Source: Pegoplata infirma
Lineage: Eukaryota; Arthropoda; Insecta; Diptera; Anthomyiidae
Length of the DNA: 64,000 nucleotides
Assembly: GCA_963921195.1 (NCBI GenBank)
Contig: OY992540.1
Coordinates: 76,373,337-76,437,336, forward strand
Direction: 5' to 3'
The position numbers and the translations under genes are program-made. The notes beneath the pieces were generated by a model that had not been told where the DNA came from, did not search any database, and was given only the letters and a program-made list of their open reading frames with translations. Positions 25,201-37,200 of this stretch are shown piece by piece. The stretch's first letter is position 1. Every line of letters begins with the position of its first letter.

Positions 25201-28200
25201 CTTAAAGGAATGCCTATGGGGTCCCCTGCATCACCAGTGATTGCAGACATCGTTATGGAGGAGTTATTGGACACGACAATGGAACAAATGGAAGCAAAAC
25301 CCAGATTTTTCACCAAATATGTCGATGACCTATTTGGAATATTAAAACAAGACAAAGTTGAAGAAACACTCAAAATCTTAAATTCATTCAACCGACAAAT
25401 TCAATTTACGATGGAGAAAGAATGTGATAATAAACTGCCGTACTTAGACTCAATAATACTTAGACAAGGAAATCTGCTAAAACTTGATTGGTATCAAAAA
25501 TCATCTTCGTCTGGAAGATTGATAAATTTCTACTCCAAACATCCTAAACGAATGATTATCAATACAGCAACAAATTTCATCAGCAGGGTTTTAGATATAA
25601 GTGACAACCAGTTTCACAGAGACAATTTAGACAAAATTAGAAACATTTTAACAATGAATGACTTTCCTAAAAATACCATTAGGGATTTAATAAAACACGT
25701 GAGAAATAAAGAACCGACAACTTATAATGTAGAACCGGAAGAAAAAATCTTTAAATCAGTCAGTTATATACCTAATTTCTCAGAAAGGATGAAAAACTCC
25801 AACATCTATAATAAAGACAAATGCCAGTTAGCTTTCAAATGTAATAATACTGTCAGCCAATTGTTCAGTAAGACAAAATCAAAATTAAAAACGGAAGAAA
25901 AGCCTAATGTAGTTTATAAAATTAACTGTAAGGGTGACGATACCAACATATGCCAAAAGGCATATGTTGGCACAACTAAAACAAAACTTAAAACTAGACT
26001 TTCATCACATAAATCTGACCTCAAAGCAACTGACAAACCTTTGGAGCAAAAAACAGCACTAGCAGCCCATTGTGCAGTCACTGGACATCGGCCTAACTTT
26101 GACAATGTGAAAATATTAGTAGAGGAGAATAATTATGCTAGGAGGTTTACATTGGAGATGCTACACATACTTGATTTAGACACTGAAGAGAGACTAAACT
26201 ACAAACTAGACACAGAAAACATCTCAGCTCACACATACAAACATACTATACACAAAAACAGAAAAAGACCAAAATAAAATTTAAAATGCATCAGTTGACT
26301 AAAGCTTACAGCTGAACAACAGCTCGGACAAGTGATTTTTGTTATTTATTTCTTAATTTTTTTAAATGTAATTATATTTTTTTCGTGTTTTTTAAATGTT
26401 TTGTGTAATTTTTGTAATTATTTGTGTATTATTTTTGTTTTTTATAGAACCCTTGAAAATGGCCAACAAAGTTGGTTGAAATATTGGGAAATAAAGAAAA
26501 ATTAAAAATTAAATATGCTGATATTTTTTATTTAATAATTTTTTAAAAATTTATGACCTCATGCCGAACCAAATTAATAAACTACAATAAAAAAGGTCAA
26601 CTATTCACAAATTTAAACGTTCAAAAAAAAATTTAAAAAAAATTTCATTTATTAATATTCATTTGTCAGCTAATTGACCCAAAAAAAACTTAAATTTCTT
26701 TAAACACTCCAGAAAAAACCCGCATTATATGACCTTCAATTTTTTTGGCCACCAATTTTTTGTACACAAAGAAAAGATTTTATTGTTTATTAATTTTATT
26801 ACACTTAAGTGTATTATATTGAAAAATGAAAATAATTTACCTTTTTCTATGTTAACAAAAAATTGGTGGCCAAAAGAATGGGAGGTCATAAAATGCGGAC
26901 TTTTTCTACAGCATTTTAATTTTAATTTTTTTTAGGTCATTAAAAAAATTAGTTGACAAATGAATATTAATAAGTGGATTTTTTTTTTTAAATGTTTTAT
27001 GTTTCAACTTGGAAAAAAAAATTTAGAAATATTTTAAATTTTTTTCTAAAAGTTTATAAAAATTATCATTTTCCAGTTCGACCCTCGTAGTACATTTATT
27101 ATTAACTCAATCTGAACGCTATAAAGCTTAAATTAAAGCTAAATAAATTACCTATAAAACACCTTATAAGAAAAATGCTCGTTTGATAAAAAAGGGTCTG
27201 GTATTTAAATTTTGTCTTTAACAAATTTCATCTACTATAGCTCTGTGTGAATACTTTTGACCGGCACTGTATGTATTTAGCAAGTATGTAATGTATATTT
27301 GAAATGCGTGTTTTAAATAGTTGCTGTGGCAATAAATAAGTATGTTCATGAACATGAATATTCATATGTGTGTGGATTATTGTAAGCATTAGGGTGGCAA
27401 TTAATGTAGAAGCACAGACTAAACCGAAACGTCTGTCCTAAATGAGGTAAATAATAATAAAAAACAAGTAAAAAAGTTTAATTCGGCCTTGCCGAATGTA
27501 TTGATACCCTCCACAATTTCAAAAAAATGATTTTGTTAAATATTGGCCGTAACTCCCACTAGAAATATTCATTTTGGTGTAAAAATATGTTTTGTAATCG
27601 GATGGTGGTAAGGCGTGCCGCATCGGCCCTGAAGTTTTAAAAACGAATTACACGGGGAAAATATTACTTTTTTTTTCATTTTCTCAATTTTTTGGATATT
27701 TGGATTAAAGTTTGAATTCAAATGGTCACTGAATTTTGATAAAGAGTTAATTGTCTATCAAATAAGGTATTCAAAATTAAAATCGGTTGAAAATTAAGCC
27801 GAGTTATTACAACTTCCCCCGGAAACTAACGTGTGGCATACCACTTGATCAAAGAATTCGAGACCCATTTTTGAAATTTATTGAAATTATCTACTGTAAG
27901 AACATTTTTTTATTCTTAAAGCTTCAATGTCCTCAGATGATGAGTATTTGTCATATTGTTCCTTGCTAACTTGTTTTAATTTTATGCTAAAATGGTCTGA
28001 ATTTTTAAGCACGGTTTTTAAATCTCCAATTTTAAATTTTTATTTTTTTTTGTTAAAGAAATTTAAAAAAAAATGACTATTGAAGTTTAATGAATTGTTA
28101 AGCACATATAAAGGAATAAAAACCCCAAAAATTGTAGGCTTTGCTGTTTTCATTTGGCTATTACAGTGATGTAATTTCGGCGGATTTCGGGAAAGTAGTG

Positions 28201-31200
28201 ATTTTTGGCACTTTTTTAGCTTTTATTTATTTTTTTTTGGTTTTTTTACAAACTTCATATGTTTTGGACCGAATTATATCAACACGAGATAGAATACTTA
28301 AATTCGCAAATTTAGGGCAAAATTGAGAAATTAAAAATTGCCCCAAGTTAAGGTCAAAGTTCAATTTTTAGAAGATTTTGAATTTTTAAACATTAACAGA
28401 TTTTCTGAGTGGAAATATATGAAACTACTTGATGTCATTTTAAAAGGTCTTAACATATGTCTTTTTATTTAAATTCAGAATATTAACCCTTTAGTGCTAG
28501 TGGGGCCTATTCGAATCTTTGAACAAAATACACTTACATTATCTCCATTAAATGAAAAAAATTATTGGCCCCAACAGCACTTAAGGGTTAAATTTCTAAA
28601 TTTAAATTATTTGCCATTTAGTTTAGGCGACACGAAATAACTCCCACATGAAAAAACTCCCCCCTAAAAAATGAAATAAGTCCCAAAAAAAACTCCATAC
28701 AAAGTTGGGAGTTATTTCATATGAAATAACTACCAATTTAGTGGGACTTTTATCATTTTTGTTCGGAGTTATTTCATAATTTTTTCGGTGGGAGTTCTTT
28801 CATATAAAAGAACTCCCACTACAATAGCGATGAAATAACTCCCACTATTGTTTCATTGTTGGTGGATGTATCTGGAACATTAAGACTTATAGAATATTAT
28901 TATTAATAAATTAAAATTCGTTGAGATTTTGGTACCAAATTTTAGGACGAAGTGCTTTTTTAACAAATTTGTATGTTTTAGAAATTTTGCTTCCAAAACT
29001 GGCAAGGATTTTTGAGGTAAGAGCGCACTGCAGCCGAAAATATTTTCGTTAGAATACAAAATTGTTAAAAAAAAAGGAGAACGCGAAAGTTATCCAACGT
29101 GATGTGTTTTCGATAACATAGAAAGTTTTTCGATAACATACAAAATTGTTGAAAAAAGCACCGCAGGTGAAAATTTAAAAGATTTAATCAGAACTTGTTG
29201 TAAAAAGCGCCGCAGGCGAAAATTTGGTACCAAAAATCGCTGCGATTTTTGGTACCAAATTTTCGCCTGCGGCGCTTTTTACAACAGTTCTGATTAAATC
29301 TTTTAAATTTTCGGTAACATACAAATTTGTCACAATAAGCGCCGCATGCGAAAATTTGGTACCAAAAAGCGCGGCGATTTTAGGAAACAAATTTTCGCCT
29401 GCGGCGCTTTTTACAACAAGTTCAAATTAAATCTTTTAAATTTCGGTAACAAAAAAATTTGTCGCAATTAGGGCCGCTGGCGAAAGTTTGGTACCAAAAA
29501 TCGCCGCGATTTTTAGTACCAAATTTTCGTTTGCGGCGCTTTTTACAACAGGTTGTAATTAAATCTTTTAAATTATCGGTAACATACCAATTTGTGGAAA
29601 AAAGGACGGCACCCGAAAAATTGGTATATTTTTCCTTATTGTTTGTTTAATTTTTGTTGAGATTTCAAAATTTTTTTATTGGGACTTCTTTCATTATTAA
29701 TGGGAGTTATTTCATTGGCACTTATTTCATTTTGTAGGTGGAAGTTACTTCATTGTGGTTGGGACTTATTTCATTTTTTTCTCCATTGGGACATATTTCA
29801 TTTTTGGTGGGATTTATTTCATTGGGAGTTATTTCGTGGGAGTTATTTCATGTGGGAGTTATTTCGTGTCGCCTTTAGTTTAGACCAATTAAAATAACAT
29901 CAAGTAGATTCAGCAAAATCCGCCCAGCAAATCTGTTAATGTTTAAAAATTCTAAATTTTCTAAAATTTTACCTTTGACCCTTAACAGGGGCAATTTTTT
30001 ATACAGTCAAACTCGGTTATAACGAACTCGGTTATAACGAATTCTCGGTTTTAACGAACTAATTCTAAAGTCGCGAGGTTTTGCCATCAATTTTCACACA
30101 AAAAACTTCTTTTATAACGAACTCGGTTATAACGAATCCTCGGTTAAAACGAACTGCTTTTTATCGTCCCACGAATACAATTTCATGTGTATTTACCTTT
30201 TTATAAGGAACTCCCATAAATATTTTGAAATGTGCGGCAATCATGTTTACCAAACTCACAAAAAGTTAGAAATTTTTGGGTCATATTAAAATTTTGAAAG
30301 AATTTTTTTATATTTTTGATGTTTTCTTCTCGATAAGTAGTTTATTTATGAAAAAAACATCAAATGAAATGAAGTTGGACCTATTTTAATGGAAATAAAA
30401 CTGGGTTGATATAAAATATACCCCGCTTATAGCGAACTTTGCTTATAACGAACTATTCTTGCTGGACCCTCGGAGTTCGTTATAACCGGGTTCGACTGTA
30501 TATCAATTTCGCCCAAATTTTGCGAATTGAAGTATTCTATCTCGTGATGATATAATTCGGTCCAAAACATATGAAGTTTGTAAAAAAAAAAACCAAAAAA
30601 AATATATAAAAGCTAAAAAGGCCCAAAAATCACTACTTTCCCGAAATCCGTCGAAATTACATCACTGTAATAGCCAAATGAAATCAGCTAACCCTACAAT
30701 TTTGGGGGTTTTTATTACTATATATGTGCTTAACAAATTCTTAAACTCAAATAGTCGATTTTTTAAAATTTCTTTAACAAAAAAAATAAAAATTTAAAAT
30801 TGTAGATTTGAAAATAGTATTGAAAAATTCAGACCACTTTAGCATTTATTTAAAACAAGTTAGCAAAACGCAATATGAAAAATATTTATCTTCTTAGTAC
30901 ATTGGGACTTGAAGAATAAAAATATGTTTTTACAGTAGATAATTTCAATAAATTTCAAAAATGGGGCTCGAATTCCTTGATTAAGTGGTCTGACACACGT
31001 TAGTTGCCTGGGGAAGTTGTAATAACTTGGTTGATTTTCAACCAATTTTAATTTTTAATACTTATTAGATAGGCAATTAGCTCTAAAGCACAATTTAGTA
31101 ATCATTTGAATTCAAACTTAACTCAAAATACCAAAAAAATTGAGAAAATTACAAAAAAGTCATATTTTCCCCATATTTTCAGGGCCGATACGGCACGCCT

Positions 31201-34200
31201 TACCCACATCCGATAACCCTATAATTTTTCAAAATATATTTTTACACCCAAGTGCATATTTCTAGGAAGAGTTACGGCCAATATTTAACAACTTAATTTT
31301 TTTGGAGCACCCTAGTGTTCACATATGTCAACCAGCAGACGAGTTGAAGTATTTTGTATTTTTAGGTTATGTTGAATGTACTAAAATTTTTGAGGTGTCC
31401 TTACATTTTCGTTCATAAATTTTGAACCGCTGAACCGATCTCGCTGAAATGCAATACCAAACTTGTCGGGAGAACTTTCAATAAATATGTTAAGTTTCAG
31501 TCATCTTCGTGTAATATTTTGGCCGTGATCACCATTTCCACAGACAGCCAGACGGACATCGGTAGAATGTCTTAAAATCGATCGGGGATCATGAACATAT
31601 ATACATTATGGGGTCGCAGACCGATATTTCGATGAGTTACAAACGGAATGACAAACTTATATATACCCTCTATCACTAATTGTAAGTGGAGGGCATACAA
31701 TACAACATATTTCGAAATTAAACAATTCTTAAAAGTGGGTAAGGTGGGTATACATGGGAATTTTTAATTGGCATTAAATTTTCATTTTCATTAGATAAAA
31801 AAAAACATTTATTACAATAAATATATTTTTTTTTAAAACCTTAAAATGGCGATATTTCAAAAACTAAACCAGATAGAGCAAAATGGAGGGTATTTTTGGT
31901 TCTTTGAATGTCCATAGTTTGGCGGGTCCTCTTTCAAATAATCTTTTTGAATCCAAAAAAAAATTTTGAACTCTGCCGACACTCGAAAACCCTCCGAGCA
32001 ATAGGTTTTTAGTTATTAAGTTTCTAAAATTCTCAATAGCCTATTGGGCCCCTAAATTACGGTATTTGGAAAACTAAACAAGATAGTGCTACAGGTGTGT
32101 GAATTTTTAAATTTTTGGGAATGTAAATTTTTAGATTAAAAATTTGGACCTATTAGGGTCCACACATGTAAAAAGGACCGGCGAAAGTATGTGGATTCAA
32201 AGAACCAAAAATGTCCTCCATTTTGCTCTATCTGGCTTAGTTTTCGAGATATAGCCATTTTAAGTTTTAACCAAAAAAAATTTCAAAACTCGCTGACGGA
32301 AATAAGACATTTAATATTGCTAATGCTTTGTTTTCATTGAGGCATTTATTAATGCCATTGAAATTTTTCATAATTGACATTATTAGTGATACTAATTCCT
32401 TAACGGACATTGGCATTGATTGAAACAATGCCAATGCTAAAAATTTTATTGGAATTAGTTTCAAAATAATGCCAATGAAATCGTCAACTAATTAGTCCAT
32501 TTATTCAAATAGTCCCATGTATGGTGAGGTGAAATGGTACTTTTTATATCTTTAACGAATGTTATACGAAAAAGAATTAAACCTACAACGAAATAAATTA
32601 AATGGAAACGGAATTGAATGGGGAACAAAATGGAATAGACATGGGAACGAAATGGAATGATTATTTTTTTTTTTTTTATTTTTTTACCCAAAAAAAGTTT
32701 AAAAAAAAAATCAGTTATTTGTGTTCCTCTATTGTACTAATTATTGTCATAGTAATTATTATACAAAATACGCATTTGTATTGAATCACATTATCATTAT
32801 AGCCTATAGTTTATATACTTCTATGTATGTATGTATTTCTTAGTATGTCTGTCTATACGTATTACTATCAGCTCATCTCCAATTGCCATACTCATACATT
32901 AACCCATGTTACATAACGCTTTTATTTGAATTGATGTCATTTTGATTTGATTTTTTGTTTAATTATTGTTTAGTACTAATATATTTTTTCTCTTTTTATT
33001 TTTTACTCATGAACTCTTAACAATTGGTTAAAATTACTTTTATGTTAATTAATTTTTATATATAATTTGTAAATCCCCCCTTACTGTCATGAATTATTGA
33101 CTTTTTATAAGGAATATATTTCAAGGTTATATTCCACCCTGCCGCATTAATGTGTATAAACATCAAGTGAAGAACCCAGCTGAAACGGTTTCCACGTAGT
33201 TTTTATTCAATCATCGGAACTTTTCAGATTCTTCTTGAGATTTTAAAAGTTGCTAAACCAAAAATCTAACGAAATTTTTTATACTACTTTGGGTTGACGA
33301 GAGAGCGGACGAGCTTGCGAAAAAAAGTGCTGATGGTATTGGTATTTCTGTTCGAAATACCACGAATCCGGCACTTCAGATCACTACGCGATAATCTAAA
33401 CACCACAATGGCTATAAGAAAGTGTAGATAGCTATCAACTAGTACGATCAGTAGAAGATTGGGTAATTTTGCAGTCTGAAAGAAACCAACTATTTACTAC
33501 CACTTACCAGATGGAACTGCCGTGCCCTCACTGTAGTGATCACCGGGCACTGCCTTAATAGGATATCATAAAAGGAAAATGGGACTTATTTTCATTGCCA
33601 GCTGAAGAAGGTGCGATTGACCTAACACTAAGGAAGCTTTCGAACATATTCCTTGCCACAGTCCTGCTGTGGACAGATATGTCTTCGAGTGCTTGGAAAC
33701 GGGTTCGAATGTCGACTAACGCGTTCTATCAGTGTCGCTGTGGAATTATTGCTGTTTCGCTGTGGGCCATCAGTTCAATGTGAGGAGTCTTAGACTTCAC
33801 CACCTCTAACCTAACCAAGCCTAACCTTCGGTTAACATTTTCTTTATTTTGTTATTATATTTTTCTCATGTATTCGCTAATATCAATTTGGATATGACAA
33901 ACTTATATTTTGGTAAGGTTTAGTAATGTTGGATTATTATCTTTCTTAAAGTGGGCACAATCGGAGGTCATAACGTTCAATGTAATAGTTCTGGAAAAGA
34001 AAAATAAGATGAGAGGGAACAAAATATTGAGATTCTTTCCACTTTCAACTACAGAAACATCTCCTACAGATGTCAGCTTTCGAGAAACCCATATGTTCGG
34101 TCATTCGCAATATGGTAGTATCCAGTGAGCTCTTTTAAAAGCATGCTAGCTGTTTCATTGTTAAATCCAAGAATCAAACTAAGCTTTGGTTAAAAAAAGT

Positions 34201-37200
34201 TATGTTTGTCCACTTTCTCCTAAATTTAGTCCTTTTCGAAAGGAATTCGAACTCGGAGGTCTTCCGAGAACAAAGATATTAATAGTTAATGATTTTCAAG
34301 GAACTTAGAACTTTAAGAACCACAGACGATGTAGTTATTCTATCATGTGGCAAATGCATAGATACTTTATCCGAGAAATTAGTGGGCTCACTTAAGGTTT
34401 TGTGGAAGTTGGCTTCAAAAAATGGAATTAACCCTCTAATGCGTGGATTTTGTTATAGGTTTTAAACGGCATCACTTACAAACAAGAGAGTGGTCGATTT
34501 TGAAATTGTGATACCGTTCCAAAGTAACAACCAAATCCACAAGGCCGCCTAAAAGCGGCCTTATGCGTTATAGGGTTAATGTTAACCCGCAGAAGACGGA
34601 AATGGTTATTTTTGCTAGAAAATATTAAATCCGGTAATTCAGAAAGTTCCGTGTGCGAGGAGTTTAAATACCCGTATCACCGCTTGCCAAATTTCTTGAT
34701 GCACAACATCAGAAAACTTTACTTTATTGCACTTGTTATTAATTGATTTCTTTGCAAAAGCCAAGGATAACAAAGCTTGGCTCAGACTCAAATTGTCAAA
34801 TTGGTTCAAATATCAAAAGAAAGTAGGTAAAGAAGGAGAGCACAATTAAAATCTGGCAACGTCAGCTTTCAAAATCAACATCTCTCTTGTTTGTAAATGA
34901 TATCGTTCAAAAGCTACAACCAAATCCTCAAGGCCGCCTAAAAGTGACCTTATGCATTAGAGGGGAAATGTAAGCCCGCGGAAGAAGAAAAAAGTCCTTT
35001 TTACTAGAAAATACAAAATTCCGTAATTCAGAAAGTTATGAGTGTTAGGTTAGGTTAGGGTGGCGGTGTACGATTTAGATACCAAGTTAAACACTTTCAA
35101 AGTCATTGCGAATCTCTTTAATATTCTAAGATCCATTCGCGTTATATCCTCCAAAGTATTAAAGCTTATCTGACCAGTAATCGATCAGCGACTTCTTGCC
35201 ACCGCTGGACAGTGACAAAGTATGTGTTCCATCGTTTCATCCACTCCTGGTGAGCCGCATCTTTTACAACTGGCGTCCGGGATGAGTCTAATATTCTTAG
35301 CATGAATGCCGATGAGACAGTGACCAGTTATTATTCCCGTCAGAGCTCGACATTCCCTTCTCGTAAGTGATAAAAGGTATTCAGTTTTCCCTTGGTCATA
35401 AGTTGGCCATAAAGTTCTGCTGATTTTGCATGTTGTTAGTTGTCCCCACTTCCTGTTCGCTACTGCAACATTTATGGAATCCCGTCTTTTTTGAAGTGTT
35501 GGAGCGGTGGTAAAACTAGCACCGTGGTACCTACATCATCAGCTCCAAGTTTCGCGAGTTCGTCTGCCTGTTAGGAGTGGAAATTCCCATATCACCGCTT
35601 GCCAAATTTCTTGAAGTGATTTTGGACAGTCAGCTTTTGTGGATCAAGAATTCTGAAAAAACGTGAAAAGGCAAATAAATCGTATTAGGCGTGTAAGAAA
35701 ATGTTCTTCAGTACCTGGGGTCTAGAGCCTAATGTCACTTACTAGAATTATACTTTAATCGACAGATCAATCTCACTCTATGAAGTTTAAGTCTGGCATA
35801 AGGCACTTAAAAGGAATGTGACGCTCAAAACGTTTCAGAATATTCAACGCAAATGGAACGGAGTATCATTGACGCTTTGAGGACAACATCAGCCGACTCT
35901 ATCGACACTTTCCAGTAAAATTTTACGTTTCAAACAGTCAATTCCATATATCCGATATATCATCCTGCAATTGATTCTACTAAACATTCCAGAATCGGCG
36001 ATTTTTGTTTGAAATTGTGGCGAAAGAGAAATTATTTTACATTGAAAATTATGTCGAGATTACCGTAGAATTTATTCTATCATCTATTGCAATAGGAATA
36101 TGTCCAAAAAAAATTTCCTGGGTTGTTACCAATCTAGTTGCTAAAGGCAAGGCTTACAAAGCTTGCCTCAGACTCAAAGAGTCAAATTGGTTCAAGAATC
36201 GTCATATGAATTTAGATTTCCAAATCAAGAATTCTGGTCGATCTGACAGGGGCCTTCTGCGAACTCAATGAATATCTTTACTGATGGTTCAAAGCAATCG
36301 CATGGTGTGGTAGCTGGTTTCATGACATTGGAACTAGACCAACACTTATCTTTTAAATCACCAGTAGACTCGAGTTTCTTTCAGGACGAGATAGCTGCTA
36401 TATAAAAAGCCGGGGAATATATGGCAAAGAAAAATGGAGCAATCCTAAATTTCTACGTGGATAGCCAGGCTGCTCTAACGACACTCTTGAGTTACCAAAT
36501 TAAATCTGAAACTGTTTTGAAGTATTAATAGAATCTAAGGCAACTAAGCTTGAATAATAAAGTTACCTTATTAAGGGTTCCAGAGCACAAAGGAATAGAA
36601 GGAACAAGAGAGCAGATGAACTAGCGAAACTTGGAGCAGATAGCATAGGTACCACCATAATGCTTTTAACGCATTACAAACCTTACTGCCGTAAAGGCAA
36701 ATCGAATATGGAGGGAACTTGGGAATAGTCGTATAAGCACAAGGAAGGATAAAATTCGTACTTTCACTCACGAGGATAGAATGTCGTGGGCAGTCTTGTC
36801 TGAAAGTATGCCAAAAACAAAAATCTGACTGGGGACACAAATTGCAAAGGGTACGCGACACTAGGCGTTAAGGAGACTATTGAACACATCCTGTGTCCCT
36901 GCCCGGCTTTGGCACGAACTCGACTATCAATTATATTAGGAGTATAGACCTGAAAAGCTCAAAGTAATTCGCACTGAAGGTCAATGTATTAAGTTTACAT
37001 CGATAAGCGAAAGAAGGTTTGTGTCCCGGTGTGCCGACCTGGCACCGCCACCCTAACCAAACCTGCCATTCCAAATTATCTCCGTTGCCGTAGGAGGAGA
37101 TATGTGATTAATTTCCCTTTGCTCACGAGACCAATTTTATCTTGAACATCATGTTTCGCAAAATCGGATTTTCTACGATTTTTTTTATCGCTAGATTTCT

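Larger units (their letters stand above)
22933..26544. mobile_element. Two Penelope-like elements, head to head
   Basis: The minus copy (22933-about 24861) and plus copy (24862-26544) are inverted copies over 1683 bp (22933-24615 against 24862-26544), with no length difference detectable. A 246-bp single-copy loop (24616-24861) holds the extra 5' part of the minus copy. Beyond the stop codons both copies share a 3' untranslated end containing a CCCTTGAAAATGGCCAACAA motif. Partial inverted tandem copies are typical of Penelope retroelements. Confidence 0.9.
20430..27269. mobile_element. Mariner/Tc1-type inverted-repeat element carrying nested insertions
   Basis: Begins CAGTGCCGGTCAAAAGTATT and ends with the complement, and each end is flanked by TA. 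The outer 70-80 bp are inverted copies, and the homology resumes inside (22738-22920 against about 27000-27180, with CTACGAGGGTCGAACTGG). Removing the nested elements leaves a short non-autonomous element, so the 6.84 kb is mostly later insertions: 20517-22735, 22933-26544 and 26651-26972. No transposase frame remains. Confidence 0.8.
27461..31700. mobile_element. Dispersed repeat with ~0.95-kb inverted arms and nested elements
   Basis: The left edge AACAAGTAAAAAAGTTTAAT and CGGCCTTGCCGAATGTA, and the right edge CGATCGGGGATCATGAAC through TATATACCCTCTATCAC, match the unexpanded copy at 57576-58163. Inside, 27525-about 28616 and 29883-about 31303 are inverted copies (for example GGTAAGGCGTGCCGCATCGG). 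Three other elements sit within: 28487-28587, 28626-29873 and 30004-30498. Non-coding. Confidence 0.7.
33900..37065 (+). pseudogene. LINE remnant with RT and RNase H, interrupted by insertions
   Basis: RT motif C appears as a degenerate DDVVILSCGKC (about 34325-34360), followed by WKLASKNGIN and NPQKTEMVIF (about 34400-34615), which are continuous once the MITE at 34432-34575 is set aside. A second, partial version of the same region lies at about 34735-35042. RNase H reads NIFTDGSKQSHG (about 36265-36310), FYVDSQAALTTL (about 36452-36490) and KRADELAKLGAD (about 36605-36645). The tail ends ACCGCCACCCTAACC near 37055. Numerous stops mark it as dead. Confidence 0.7.

Noticed and set aside
35043..35065. 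TTAGG-type telomere repeat
   Set aside because: Only two or three units, at the 3' end of a LINE fragment. Flies lack TTAGG telomeres and LINE tails here end in CCTAACC.
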